From Pseudarthrobacter sp. MM222 (GTDB taxonomy: Bacteria; Actinomycetota; Actinomycetes; Actinomycetales; Micrococcaceae), in contig NZ_OX352321.1 in assembly GCF_947090775.1 (NCBI RefSeq), positions 3,906,001 through 3,970,000 on the forward strand: DNA of 64,000 nt, written 5' to 3'. A program made the translations under genes and the position numbers. This document shows positions 27,392 to 37,067 of the stretch, piece after piece. Under the pieces are notes generated by a model. That model was not told the origin of the DNA. It saw only the letters and a list, made by a program, of their open reading frames with translations, and did no database searches. Within the stretch, counting starts at the first letter, position 1, and each line of letters starts with the position of its first letter.

Positions 27392-28512
27392 GCTGGCACC
27401 CCCCGGTTCCGGTCGCCGTACCGGACAAGAACGGCACAAGCCTGCTGGTCCGGCGGGCCTGGCCCGCCGAAACCGCAGGCCACTACGTCTTGGAGCTGAC
27501 GGCACCGGACCGGGCAGGGGTCCGGGCAGCCCACCTCCGGGCCGGACAGTTGGAGCTGCTGCCAAAAGGCAGGGACCCCCGCCTGCACGCTTTGGCACAA
27601 CTGGCACGGAACGGCGAGGTGGTGGTGCACCGTGCCCACATGCGTGCCGTGGTCCGGGCCGGCGACCGCTATTCCAAGATCTTCCGGTCCAGCAGGTCCG
27701 TCGATTCCATGGCCCGGCACGCCGGGACGGTTGAACTCCTGGACTCTGAGGACTTCCTCGCACCCGAAATCGTCTCCTTCACGCCGGGCTGCCTCACCCT
27801 CAGCGGCCTCCCCGGCCGCTCCCTGTTTGAACTCGGAAACGACTCCGCGGTCAGCGATACCTGGTTCGAAACAGCCTGGCAAAAATGGTCCCAAGCCTGG
27901 GTCCGGCAGCAATGCCGGGCCGGCTCTGCCGCGCACCGTCCCGCCCTCGAGGCGCTCCCGCCCCGCAATGCCGCCGTCGAGCTGGAGAACATGCAACGCC
28001 TGGTGCACCTGTGGCTGCTGCACGCCCAGAACGTTCCGGAGGCCGAAGCCCAGCGAAATGCCGTCCGCGCGGCGGCAAGGCAGATCGCTGCTCAGCTGCT
28101 CGGGACCGAACCTGATCCCCCCGTGTGGTCCCATGGAGACCTCCACGACAAGCAGATCTTCGCTGCCGGCCCGGAAGCTTCGCTGGCGTTGCTGGACTTC
28201 GACGAGGCGGCGCGCGCCGAAGCCGCGGCCGACCTCGCTAACCTTTCCGTTCATCTTCAGCTGCGCCTGGGTCAGGGCCGCTTGACCGCCGCGCGGTACC
28301 AGGCCGCCCAACGCCACGTTCTCGCGGCTGTCGACGAACTTCGGGTCACCCCGGCGCGCTTCAATGCCTACGCGAACGCGACACGGCTGCGGCTGGGTTG
28401 CCTCTATTCCTTCCGGCCGCCGTGGGGCACCCTTGCCGAGGAATTCCTGAGCCACCCTGCAGAAGACGGTGAGCCGCTCCCCGCCGCCGGGGTGGCATCG
28501 GTTCGGGGCTGA
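27388..28512 (+). CDS. APH-fold phosphotransferase, tandem paralogue B
   Basis: From the ATG at 27388 (ATGA overlap with the preceding stop) the product has 374 residues. It begins MSWHPPVPVAVPDKNG and has VWSHGDLHDKQIFAAG plus LALLDFDEAARAEAAADLAN. Its order of segments mirrors paralogue A residue block by residue block, for example AHLRAGQLELL versus AQLRSGHFELL and KNVPEA-like versus QNVPEA. This is the last gene of the operon; no hairpin follows within 130 bases. An upstream in-frame start at 27295 lies deep in the previous gene and is unlikely. Confidence 0.75.
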   Translation: MSWHPPVPVAVPDKNGTSLLVRRAWPAETAGHYVLELTAPDRAGVRAAHLRAGQLELLPKGRDPRLHALAQLARNGEVVVHRAHMRAVVRAGDRYSKIFRSSRSVDSMARHAGTVELLDSEDFLAPEIVSFTPGCLTLSGLPGRSLFELGNDSAVSDTWFETAWQKWSQAWVRQQCRAGSAAHRPALEALPPRNAAVELENMQRLVHLWLLHAQNVPEAEAQRNAVRAAARQIAAQLLGTEPDPPVWSHGDLHDKQIFAAGPEASLALLDFDEAARAEAAADLANLSVHLQLRLGQGRLTAARYQAAQRHVLAAVDELRVTPARFNAYANATRLRLGCLYSFRPPWGTLAEEFLSHPAEDGEPLPAAGVASVRG

Positions 28513-28589
28513 CTGCCTGCGGGGTAACTATCTGCGGGGGTTCGCGTGGCCGGGAACACCAAACCGGACGGAGACGTTGGCCCTTTTAG

Positions 28590-29486
<897 letters not shown>

Positions 29487-29541
29487 CGTCAACCTCCCGC
29501 CCCGGACCGCACGCCCGCCGCTGGTACCGGCCCCAACCTGC

Positions 29542-30492
29542 CTAGAACAAGGCGTCGGTGACGGCCGCAGTGAGCTGGTGGATGACCTCGGTGCGGTCCG
29601 GCACCGACAACAGGTCCTCGCCCTTGGTGTAGACGACGAAGGCGTAGGCGCGGCCGTCCTTCTCGAGGATGGCCGCGTCGTGGAGTTCCCCGCCGAGCAG
29701 GCCGTACTTGTGGAAGACCCTGACGCCGGCGGGGACAGCGGCGGGAATGAGCGTCTCGTAGTTAGTGTCCTGCATCAAGCCCAGCAGCTGTGCGGTGTCC
29801 TGCCCATCCAGCAAGTCTCCGCCGTAGAGTCCCGCCAGGATCCGGGCCATTTCTGAGGCAGTCAGGGTGTTGGTTTCCGGGTCATAGTCCACACCAATCG
29901 AGGCCGCGTAGTCCGTCAGCTCCGCGTGCCCTACCGCGTCCATGATCAGCGACCAGGAGTCGTTGTCGCTCTGCTGGATCATTTCCTGGAGCTGGAATTC
30001 CGCGGTGTAGTCCCCCAGCGGATCCGCCAGGGAGGCCGCGCCGGATTCGGTCAGGTTGTAGTACGCCTCGGCGGCCAGGACCTTCGCCGTGCTGGCCGCG
30101 ACGAAGGCCTCCTGCACACCGTACTCGTGGACGGTTCCGCCGGAGAGGTCAAGGAGGGCGACGCCGATCTGGTATTCGCCGTGGGCGTCAATGATGCTGC
30201 TGATTTCCGTGTCCAGCTCAGCGTCGACAGGTCCGGACGACACCACGGGGCCCGGCATCGCCTCCGCCGCCGAAGCCGTGGCGGAGGGAACACTGGCCAC
30301 CGGGCTGGTTGCCGCTGAGCGGGCGTCCGCGGCGGAGTGGATGCCTGCGGAAAGCGCAACCGCCAGGACGGCAGCGCACAGCGTCAGCAGGGCTGTGCGA
30401 AGGGAGCGGAACCGGCGGGAACGCGGTGGCCTGGGCGAGGTGCCCTGGGTGAGCTGCCGGCGGCTTGGCTGGTGGAGTGCGGGTTCTTCCAT
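29542..30492 (-). CDS. Secreted beta-lactamase-like serine hydrolase (paralogue of 14914-15822)
   Basis: A 316-residue protein with a basic, Arg-rich N-tail and a single hydrophobic segment (LRTALLTLCAAVLAVALSAG, about 32-51) that serves as signal peptide or anchor. The catalytic domain keeps ASTAKVLA (Ser nucleophile, SxxK), QSDNDSW (SDN) and HKYGLLGG in place of KTG. The SDN motif is canonical here but not in the plus-strand paralogue. Class A beta-lactamase-like; activity on beta-lactams or on cell-wall peptides is unknown. It is convergent with the alpha/beta hydrolase and only 55 bases apart. Confidence 0.82.
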   Translation of the reverse strand: MEEPALHQPSRRQLTQGTSPRPPRSRRFRSLRTALLTLCAAVLAVALSAGIHSAADARSAATSPVASVPSATASAAEAMPGPVVSSGPVDAELDTEISSIIDAHGEYQIGVALLDLSGGTVHEYGVQEAFVAASTAKVLAAEAYYNLTESGAASLADPLGDYTAEFQLQEMIQQSDNDSWSLIMDAVGHAELTDYAASIGVDYDPETNTLTASEMARILAGLYGGDLLDGQDTAQLLGLMQDTNYETLIPAAVPAGVRVFHKYGLLGGELHDAAILEKDGRAYAFVVYTKGEDLLSVPDRTEVIHQLTAAVTDALF

Positions 30493-30565
30493 GGTGCTTT
30501 CAAGCTAGCCGGTCCGGCTGTGCCCGGGCTATGAACCAGCTGTCACCGGCCGGCCGAGCCCGATT

Positions 30566-30805
30566 TCAGGCGTCTTCGTCCCACATGCCGGCATCGGCCG
30601 CGTCTTCTGGCTTGTCCATCGCATCAGGGTCGCCGGATCCCACGTAGGCGGCGGGAACTGTGCCGGCGGCCTGGGTCAGCTGCTCCTCGCGGATATTCCC
30701 GGCCTGTCCGGCTTCCGCGTGGGGGTGCGGGGCTTCGACGGCGTCCGGGTCACCGGGTCCGCGAAGATCGGCCGGGTCGTTGCTGCTGTCCTGCGGATCA
30801 CTCAT
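30566..30805 (-). CDS. Acidic, probably disordered small protein, 79 aa
   Basis: The product starts MSDPQDSSNDPADLRGPGDP and is rich in Asp, Glu, Pro, Ala and Gly with no hydrophobic core. Two GDPDA units (DPDAVEAP, DPDAMDKP) suggest a low-complexity design. The ATG at 30805 is preceded by GAAAGGCAGCCCC. Such proteins are conserved in Arthrobacter-like genomes, but I know of no function. It is transcribed away from the Bcp gene. Confidence 0.6.
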   Translation of the reverse strand: MSDPQDSSNDPADLRGPGDPDAVEAPHPHAEAGQAGNIREEQLTQAAGTVPAAYVGSGDPDAMDKPEDAADAGMWDEDA

Positions 30806-31002
30806 GGGGCTGCCTTTCGCGAGGGGAACGGGTCACTTTCCCACAGTAACGTGAACCCTGCGGACTGGGCGGCCGACGGTTCGAGGAGCCCGACAGGCCC
30901 CAACCCGCCCCGGTCCGCGCGCCGCGCACCAGCGCCGGAATACGGCAATTGCCAGCGGTGTTGTGCATGGCAGCCCCGTTTTCCATCTTCCGAAGGATCC
31001 CC

Positions 31003-31482
31003 ATGAGCCAGAATGTCACCGTAAAGCTTCAGCCCGGCACGCCCGCACCGGACTTCACCCTGCCGGACGCTGATGGGCGGAAGGTGTCCCTCGCCGATTA
31101 CCGCGGCAAGAACGTCATCGTGTACTTCTATCCGCAGGCCGCGACGCCCGGCTGCACCACCGAGGCCTGCGATTTCCGCGACAGCCTCTCCTCCCTGCAA
31201 GGCTCCGGCTACGAGGTCCTGGGGATCTCGCCCGACGCCCCCGGAGCCCTCGCAGAGTTCACCGGCGACTTCGCCCTGACCTTCCCGCTCCTGGCCGACG
31301 AGGACCATGCCGTGGCCCTCGCCTATGGGGCCTGGGGCGAGAAGCTGGTCAACGGCGAGGTCACCGAGGGCATCGTCCGCTCCACGGTAGTCCTCGACCC
31401 CGAAGGCAAAGTGAAATTGACGCAGTACCAGGTCAAGGCCCAGGGCCATGTCGCGGCGCTCAAGGAAGAACTCGGCGTCTAG
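31003..31482 (+). CDS. bcp: Thioredoxin-dependent thiol peroxidase (Bcp-type peroxiredoxin)
   Basis: From ATG 31003 (AAGGA five bases upstream) the product has 159 residues. ATPGCTTEACDF holds the peroxidatic Cys51 and resolving Cys56, the PrxQ/Bcp pattern. The preceding VYFYPQAATPG strand and the late VKAQGHVAALKEELGV helix are typical. It would reduce hydrogen peroxide and organic hydroperoxides in the cytoplasm with thioredoxin as reductant. The upstream alternative start at 30949 adds an unlikely 18 residues. It is convergent with the GGDEF gene; the stops overlap by four bases. Confidence 0.93.
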   Translation: MSQNVTVKLQPGTPAPDFTLPDADGRKVSLADYRGKNVIVYFYPQAATPGCTTEACDFRDSLSSLQGSGYEVLGISPDAPGALAEFTGDFALTFPLLADEDHAVALAYGAWGEKLVNGEVTEGIVRSTVVLDPEGKVKLTQYQVKAQGHVAALKEELGV

Positions 31483-33257
31483 CCAGCCGTGCCGGGGTTC
31501 CGATAGCGGACGCTGTTGTTGCGGCCCAGTTGTTTGGCTCGGTACAGGGCCTGGTCGGCGCAGTTGATCAGGCGGTTCGCATCGGCGTCGGCGAGTTCGC
31601 AGACCCCGGCCGACACCGTGAGGGTTCCCACTCCGTCGAACGGCACGGACTCTATAGCCAGGCGGGCCCGTTCGGCGGCCCGCCAGGCGTCCTCGCCGCC
31701 ACTTCCGGGAAGCAGCCACAGGAATTCCTCGCCGCCGAGGCGGCCCAGGAGCTCCCCGCGTCGTGCCGTCCGCCCGAGCCTGCGGGTCACCTCAACGAGC
31801 ACTTCGTCGCCCACCTGGTGGCCGAATGAGTCGTTGACCCTCTTGAAGTGGTCGATATCCAGGACGACGACGCTCAGCCGGGAACCGTGGACGTCAGCAG
31901 CCGCCAGTTCACGCGACAGTCCGGCTTCGAAGGCGCGGCGGTTCAGGAGCCCGGTCAAGGGGTCCGTACTCGCGCTGTGCTCCAACGCCGACCATGCCTC
32001 GGTGTTGCCGATGGCAATTTCGACGAGCTCCGCGAACTCCGTCAACCGGTCCAGCATGGCCTGCGAGAAGCCGCCGGCTGACCGGGACGCCAGCACGATA
32101 CTTCCCCACAGCTCGCCGTGGACCCGGATGGGCGCACCCAGTCCGGAGCGGAAGCCGCCGGCGAGTAGCTGAGCTCCGACCTCTCCCTCGTCCTCATAGG
32201 TGACGATAGCTGGCTTCCCGGTAAACGCGACCATGGCCGACGCCGACGAATCTCCGGGCGCAAAGGTCTGCATACGGCTGATCTCCGGCGGCAGGACCGG
32301 CGCCATGGCGACGATTTCACCCTGCAGCCCCTCAGAAAACCGCACGACAGCCGCCGAATCCACGGAGAACAGATCCTTCAGGACCGAGGCCACCCGCTCG
32401 GCGATATCCAACGGGGCAGCACTACGCGCCACCGCCGTCGCTATCTCGTGCAGCGCCGCCCAGGTATGTTCCCGCTGCTGCCTTTCCGTGATATCGACGG
32501 CGACGACGATGCCGGCGGAGATCCCGTCCTGCGAATGCACGGGACGGGCCCTAAGGCTGAAGATCTGCGGTCCGATGATGCGTGTCCAGCCCACCTCCTG
32601 CCCGGACAATGCGGCCTTGTAATACGGCTCCAGCTCCTGGGCAAGTGCAGGCGGCAGCACCTCATGGATCGTTCTGCCTTCCAGATCCGCGGAGGTGTAC
32701 CCGAAGGCAGCGAGTTCCTGGCCTTCGGCAATGATGTACCGCAGATCGGAGTCGAAAAGCAGCACAAAGACGCTCGGAACGCTGCGGGCCAGGGCACGGT
32801 ACAGCTCCGCGTCATCGCGTTGGCGGCGCTCCGCCAGGACCCGCTCCGTGATGTCAGTGATGAGGACAAAGAAACCCTGGACCCCGCCGTCCCGCATATC
32901 CGGAACGTAGGAAATCTGCACCTGGCGTCGCTGCCCCGCAACGTTGACGAGCGTCCGACCGTACAGTTGCGGTTCACCTTCCAGCACGGCGGCTATGTGC
33001 GGGAGGTTTTCCTCGTAGAGGGCGGCTCCCAGGACCTCGCGCATATGCCGCCCGCGGATCTGGTCCGGCGTCCGCCCGGTCCACGTGGCTACGGCATCGT
33101 TGACGTGCCGGTTCCGTTGGTCCCGGTCCCAGTAAGCCGCCGTGGCAGGAATGGCGTTCAGGATCGTCCTGAACTGGCGGTCCTCAGCGGGGCCGGCACC
33201 AGCGTCCGGTTGAGGGTCGACGGCGGCGGTGTGCTCGGCGGTCGGACCTGCGGGCAT
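31479..33257 (-). CDS. Diguanylate cyclase with PAS, PAS and GAF domains
   Basis: I chose the ATG at 33257; the longer open frame upstream is Arg-rich and has no coding character. The 592-residue product has two PAS domains (FRTILNAIPATAAYWDRDQ and RALARSVPSVFVLLFDSDL, each ending in a DITER motif), a GAF domain (ALHEIATAVARSAAPLDIAE onward) and a C-terminal GGDEF domain. The active-site loop reads LGRLGGEEFLWLL (GGEEF) and the preceding STDPLTGLLNRRAF is intact, so it should make cyclic di-GMP. No membrane helix is present. I see no RxxD inhibitory site in the expected place. The input ligand is unknown. Confidence 0.9.
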   Translation of the reverse strand: MPAGPTAEHTAAVDPQPDAGAGPAEDRQFRTILNAIPATAAYWDRDQRNRHVNDAVATWTGRTPDQIRGRHMREVLGAALYEENLPHIAAVLEGEPQLYGRTLVNVAGQRRQVQISYVPDMRDGGVQGFFVLITDITERVLAERRQRDDAELYRALARSVPSVFVLLFDSDLRYIIAEGQELAAFGYTSADLEGRTIHEVLPPALAQELEPYYKAALSGQEVGWTRIIGPQIFSLRARPVHSQDGISAGIVVAVDITERQQREHTWAALHEIATAVARSAAPLDIAERVASVLKDLFSVDSAAVVRFSEGLQGEIVAMAPVLPPEISRMQTFAPGDSSASAMVAFTGKPAIVTYEDEGEVGAQLLAGGFRSGLGAPIRVHGELWGSIVLASRSAGGFSQAMLDRLTEFAELVEIAIGNTEAWSALEHSASTDPLTGLLNRRAFEAGLSRELAAADVHGSRLSVVVLDIDHFKRVNDSFGHQVGDEVLVEVTRRLGRTARRGELLGRLGGEEFLWLLPGSGGEDAWRAAERARLAIESVPFDGVGTLTVSAGVCELADADANRLINCADQALYRAKQLGRNNSVRYRNPGTAG

Positions 33258-33522
33258 GTTCAAATCCAATCCGTGCTGTAGCCTCCGGGGCTCGTTCCGG
33301 CCCTGGTGGAGCCCCCGATGTGCGTTGTGGCCTTTGGGATGGGAGATCCCCGCCGGACCAGTCTGGGACAAGCATGGCACGCCGCTAACAGGGACTGGAA
33401 AACTGCGATCAGTCCGCGGACGCGTGGATTTGCGCGTCCCAATGGCTCGCCCGTGGCCGCAGGGCTCGGTAGGCTCGGTCCAACAGCGCCGGAAAACCGG
33501 CCGGACCAAAGGCGGCTAGCTC

Positions 33523-33957
33523 GTGGCAAACGGAACCAAAGAGGACCCCTGGGTACTGAAGACAGCCCCTGGAACGTCTGAGTACTCGATGTACCGCGAC
33601 GAGGCGTCAGATCCTCCCGCGCTGGTCTGCCAGGTGGGCTCCACCACCCTGAAGTACCAGCTCCGGGCCCTGGAGGATCTCCACCTGTGGCTGATGGAAA
33701 AGGTGGACTGGGTGCCGCTGGGCGCCGCCGACGAGAACAAGCCCGCCGCCGACGGCAGCGTCGAGGCCTGGGGCCGCGACCCCGAGAACCCTGTGGGCGG
33801 CTGGTATGGCCTGCGGAAGGGCTACCGCGGCCGCTTCGGCATGTACTTGCCACCACTCCTGGAGGCGCTGGGGCTCGTGGAACTCACGCACGACAAGCGC
33901 AACAACAGTGTCCGGGCCATCATCGCGGACGCATCCGGGCCGGGCACCCCGGCCTGA
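33523..33957 (+). CDS. Conserved hypothetical protein, 144 aa
   Basis: The GTG-started product begins MANGTKEDPWVLKTAPGTSE and has VCQVGSTTLKYQLRALEDL, GGWYGLRKGYRGRFGMYLP and LELTHDKRNNSVRAI segments. This protein recurs across actinobacteria and has been placed in a DUF family (DUF6855, as I recall), without known function. It is soluble with no signal peptide and stands alone, divergent from the GGDEF gene. Confidence 0.75.
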   Translation: MANGTKEDPWVLKTAPGTSEYSMYRDEASDPPALVCQVGSTTLKYQLRALEDLHLWLMEKVDWVPLGAADENKPAADGSVEAWGRDPENPVGGWYGLRKGYRGRFGMYLPPLLEALGLVELTHDKRNNSVRAIIADASGPGTPA

Positions 33958-33977
33958 GGACACGGTCCCCGGCCCGG

Positions 33978-34826
33978 CTACGTCCGGGTCCCAGTCACGA
34001 CCGTGGCCGTGGACCGCAGCCGGATGGCGCCGTCGTGCTCATAGCGGCCGAGCATCTGGAACACGTCCGCACGGATCAGCTCCTGTGACGCCTTGTCGGC
34101 CTTGGCCAGCCGCATGGACACCGTGGTGGCGATGTCTGTCATGAATTCCCAGTAGCTCCCGGGGGTTTCGTGCACCAGTTCGGTGCTGACCTTCCGCTCC
34201 CGGACATCGATCAGGCCGGCGTCCTTGAACCGCCGGGTCATGGAGCCCGCTGCGGCGCAACGGAACAGCCCCGGCGTGTTGGCTGGCGGAAGGGGCAGCT
34301 CCGTGTGCCGGGCGATCGTTCCCAGGATGAGACTCGCCCACGGGTTTTCCGCCGCGCGGCCCCAGACGGCGGCGCTGACTCGTGCCCCGGGCTTGGCCGT
34401 GCGCACCATCTCGCGCACTGCCGCCGAGATCTCCGGGAAGAACATGAAGCCGAACCGGCAGAACACCGCATCGAACGTGCCGTCGTCGAACGGCAAAGCG
34501 GACGCGTCGCAGACAACGCAGCGCACATTGTCCAGGCCGCGGGCCAGCGCTTTCTCCTGCGCCACCCGCAGCATGCCCTCGGAAATGTCCGTCAGGACCA
34601 CGCTGCCGCGCGGCACCCGAGCGGCAGCGGATAGCCCCGGCTCTCCCGAGCCGGCCGCCACGTCGAGCACCGCCGCGTCCGGCCGCAGCTCGGCTTCCTG
34701 GAGCAGGGCGTCCCCGAACGGCGCATGCCAGCCGAGCAGTTCGGCGTCCCATTTCCTCCACCCGGCCGAGAACTCATCCCAGATGATTCGTTGCTGGTCC
34801 CGGATCTCGTCGGCGGAGGCTGACAT
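33978..34826 (-). CDS. Class I SAM-dependent methyltransferase
   Basis: From ATG 34826 (AGGA seven bases upstream) the product has 282 residues. Motif I VLDVAAGSGEPGLS binds SAM, followed by VVLTDISEGML (acidic loop), VCDASALPFDDGTFDAVFC (motif post-II/III) and FFPEISAAVREMVRTAKPG. This is the ubiquinone/menaquinone-biosynthesis-like Methyltransf_11 type. A KVSTELVHETPGSYWEFMTD tail segment is often seen in relatives. The substrate is unknown; the gene is not in an operon with its neighbours. Confidence 0.85.
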   Translation of the reverse strand: MSASADEIRDQQRIIWDEFSAGWRKWDAELLGWHAPFGDALLQEAELRPDAAVLDVAAGSGEPGLSAAARVPRGSVVLTDISEGMLRVAQEKALARGLDNVRCVVCDASALPFDDGTFDAVFCRFGFMFFPEISAAVREMVRTAKPGARVSAAVWGRAAENPWASLILGTIARHTELPLPPANTPGLFRCAAAGSMTRRFKDAGLIDVRERKVSTELVHETPGSYWEFMTDIATTVSMRLAKADKASQELIRADVFQMLGRYEHDGAIRLRSTATVVTGTRT

Positions 34827-34951
34827 GGCGATTCCTAAGCTTGTCCGTACCTGACGGTCCCCCATCCCCTAGTTTGCGCCCGTCAGGAGGGCTGATCAAT
34901 GAGTTCGCCCCACGGCACGAAGCAAGGAGTCTGGGCAGTAGGCTTAATGCC

Positions 34952-35311
34952 ATGTCTTCCCCCGAAACACCGGCGCCCGAGCGGCGCGAAGTCACCGTCC
35001 GGCGGGCACCGAAATACGTGCCGTTCCTGGTCCTGGGCGGGCTGCTGGGCTTCGCACTCGCGGCCTTCCTCGCCTACGGTGCCCCCGGAAACGAGAGCTA
35101 CGACCCCGGCACCGTTTTCGGCTTCTTCCTGGTTCCCTGCGCCGCCGGCGGCGCCATCCTGGGCGCCGTCGTCGCGCTTCTGCTGGACCGCCTCAGCCTC
35201 CGCCGCGCACAGCACGCCGTCGTCGAGGCCGTCCCGGACAGCGTCCCCGACGCGGGGCCGGAAAACGACGGCCGGCTCGACGGCGGTACGGGCAGCCAGC
35301 CCCGGCCCTGA
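34952..35311 (+). CDS. Membrane protein of unknown function next to purF, 119 aa
   Basis: From ATG 34952 the product has a charged 25-residue N-tail, then two hydrophobic helices (YVPFLVLGGLLGFALAAFL and FFLVPCAAGGAILGAVVALL) and an acidic tail. The same small two-helix protein often precedes purF in Micrococcaceae, which suggests a conserved neighbourhood without known role. The longer frame from 34841 is not supported by any ribosome binding site. Confidence 0.65.
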   Translation: MSSPETPAPERREVTVRRAPKYVPFLVLGGLLGFALAAFLAYGAPGNESYDPGTVFGFFLVPCAAGGAILGAVVALLLDRLSLRRAQHAVVEAVPDSVPDAGPENDGRLDGGTGSQPRP

Positions 35312-35363
35312 GCCCGCACAGGTCATAAAGCGGGGGCCGGAAAAGTCTTAGCGCACAACGTGA

Positions 35364-35369
35364 GATAAT
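35364..35369 (+). promoter_or_regulatory. -10 element immediately before purF
   Basis: GATAAT lies six bases before the GTG start of purF, so transcription would begin at or next to the start codon and the mRNA would be leaderless. No Shine-Dalgarno-like sequence is present before the GTG, which fits. No good -35 is visible. Confidence 0.5.
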
Positions 35370-35375
35370 CGACCA

Positions 35376-37067
35376 GTGGCACGCGGCGATGGAAAACTTT
35401 CTCATGACCTTCTTTCTGGCGAAAAAGGCCCCCAGGACGCTTGCGGCGTCTTCGGGGTCTGGGCTCCCGGCGAAGAGGTAGCAAAACTCACCTATTACGG
35501 GCTGTATGCACTACAGCACCGCGGTCAGGAGTCCGCTGGCATAGCGACCAGCGACGGCAAGCGGATCAACGTCTACAAGGACATGGGCCTCGTATCCCAG
35601 GTCTTCGACGAGACCACGCTGAACACCCTGACCGGGCACCTGGCCGTCGGCCACTGCCGCTACTCCACCACCGGCGCGAGCCACTGGGCCAACGCCCAGC
35701 CCACCCTGGGCGCGACGGCGACAGGCACCGTGGCCCTGGCCCACAACGGCAACCTGACCAACACCGCCGAACTCAAGGCCATGATCGAGGCCCGCAACGG
35801 CGCCCAGCTCAGCGGCGAAATGAAGCAGGGCAACACCTCGGACACCGCCCTGGTTACGGCGCTGTTGGAGGGCGAGGAAGGCAAGTCGCTCGAGCAGACT
35901 GCCATGGAGCTCCTGCCCAAGATCAAGGGCGGCTTCTGCTTTGTCTTCATGGACGAAGGCACGCTTTACGCCGCCCGCGACACCTACGGGATCCGCCCGC
36001 TCTGCCTCGGCCGGCTGGAACGCGGCTGGGTGGTTGCCTCCGAGCAGTCCGCCCTCGCCACCGTCGGCGCTAGCTTCATCCGGGAGATCGAACCGGGCGA
36101 ATTCATCGCCATCGACGAGGACGGCGTCCGGTCCCAGCGCTTCGCCGAGGCGACGCCGGCCGGCTGCGTATTCGAATACGTCTACCTCGCCCGCCCGGAC
36201 GCCTCCATTGCAGGCCGCTCGGTATACGAATCCCGCGTGGAGATGGGCCGCCAGCTGGCCCGGGAAAACACCCAGGAAGCGGACATCGTCATTCCGGTGC
36301 CGGAATCCGGTACGCCTGCGGCCGTGGGCTACGCCGAGGAATCCGGCATCCCGTTCGCGCACGGCTTCGTCAAGAACTCCTATGTGGGCCGCACGTTCAT
36401 CCAGCCCTCGCAGACCCTGCGCCAGCTCGGCATCCGGCTCAAGCTCAACGCCCTCGAGTCCGTGATCCGCGGCAAGCGCGTCGTGGTGGTGGACGACTCG
36501 ATCGTCCGCGGCAACACCCAGCGCGCCATCGTGCGGATGCTCCGGGAAGCGGGCGCCGCGAGCGTCCACATCAAGATTTCCTCCCCGCCGGTAAAGTGGC
36601 CCTGCTTCTACGGCATCGACTTCGCGTCCCGGGCGGAGCTGATCGCCAACGGCGCCACCATCGAGGAGATCACCCAGGCCATCGGCGCCGATTCGCTCGC
36701 CTACATCTCCGAAGACGGGATGATCGAAGCCACCCGGCAGCCGCGCGAACGGCTCTGCACTGCCTGCTTCACCGGCAAGTACCCCATTGAGCTGCCGGGG
36801 GCCGACAAGCTGGGCAAGAACCTGCTGGAACGCACCGACCTCGGCGGACTCCCCGCCGCCGTCGCCGCTCCCCTGGGCACACCCGTTGCGGCTGTCCCGG
36901 TCTCTGCCGCCTCCGCCATTTCGCCCCAGGACGATCCGGCCGAGAAGGCCGGCGCCACCGGTTGTGATCCGGGGCCCGACGCCGAGTTTGAAGAACTGCT
37001 CACCGATGCCGATCGCGTCTCCGCCGCCGATCGTTCCATTGCTGCCGACAAGAAAGAGCCCGTATGA
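35376..37067 (+). CDS. purF: Amidophosphoribosyltransferase
   Basis: The product has 563 residues. It catalyses the first committed step of purine synthesis, PRPP plus glutamine to 5-phosphoribosylamine. After a short propeptide (GPQDA) the catalytic Cys23 starts the Ntn-type glutaminase (CGVFGVWAPGEEV). Later YALQHRGQESAG, and the PRPP-binding VVVVDDSIVRGNTQRAI, confirm the family. After the usual end (ELPGADKLG) there is a 60-residue Ala/Pro/Val-rich acidic tail that most PurF proteins lack. It is coupled to purM by ATGA. The GTG start has no Shine-Dalgarno (see leaderless note). Confidence 0.97.
   Translation: MARGDGKLSHDLLSGEKGPQDACGVFGVWAPGEEVAKLTYYGLYALQHRGQESAGIATSDGKRINVYKDMGLVSQVFDETTLNTLTGHLAVGHCRYSTTGASHWANAQPTLGATATGTVALAHNGNLTNTAELKAMIEARNGAQLSGEMKQGNTSDTALVTALLEGEEGKSLEQTAMELLPKIKGGFCFVFMDEGTLYAARDTYGIRPLCLGRLERGWVVASEQSALATVGASFIREIEPGEFIAIDEDGVRSQRFAEATPAGCVFEYVYLARPDASIAGRSVYESRVEMGRQLARENTQEADIVIPVPESGTPAAVGYAEESGIPFAHGFVKNSYVGRTFIQPSQTLRQLGIRLKLNALESVIRGKRVVVVDDSIVRGNTQRAIVRMLREAGAASVHIKISSPPVKWPCFYGIDFASRAELIANGATIEEITQAIGADSLAYISEDGMIEATRQPRERLCTACFTGKYPIELPGADKLGKNLLERTDLGGLPAAVAAPLGTPVAAVPVSAASAISPQDDPAEKAGATGCDPGPDAEFEELLTDADRVSAADRSIAADKKEPV

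Noticed and set aside
26129..27763. 544-codon minus-strand open frame across the APH-like genes
   Set aside because: Antisense shadow; the plus-strand genes have the HGD/DFD motifs and coupled starts.
33258..33509. N-terminal extension of the GGDEF protein
   Set aside because: The extra 84 residues are Arg/Pro-rich with no domain; the ATG at 33257 lies just before the first PAS domain.
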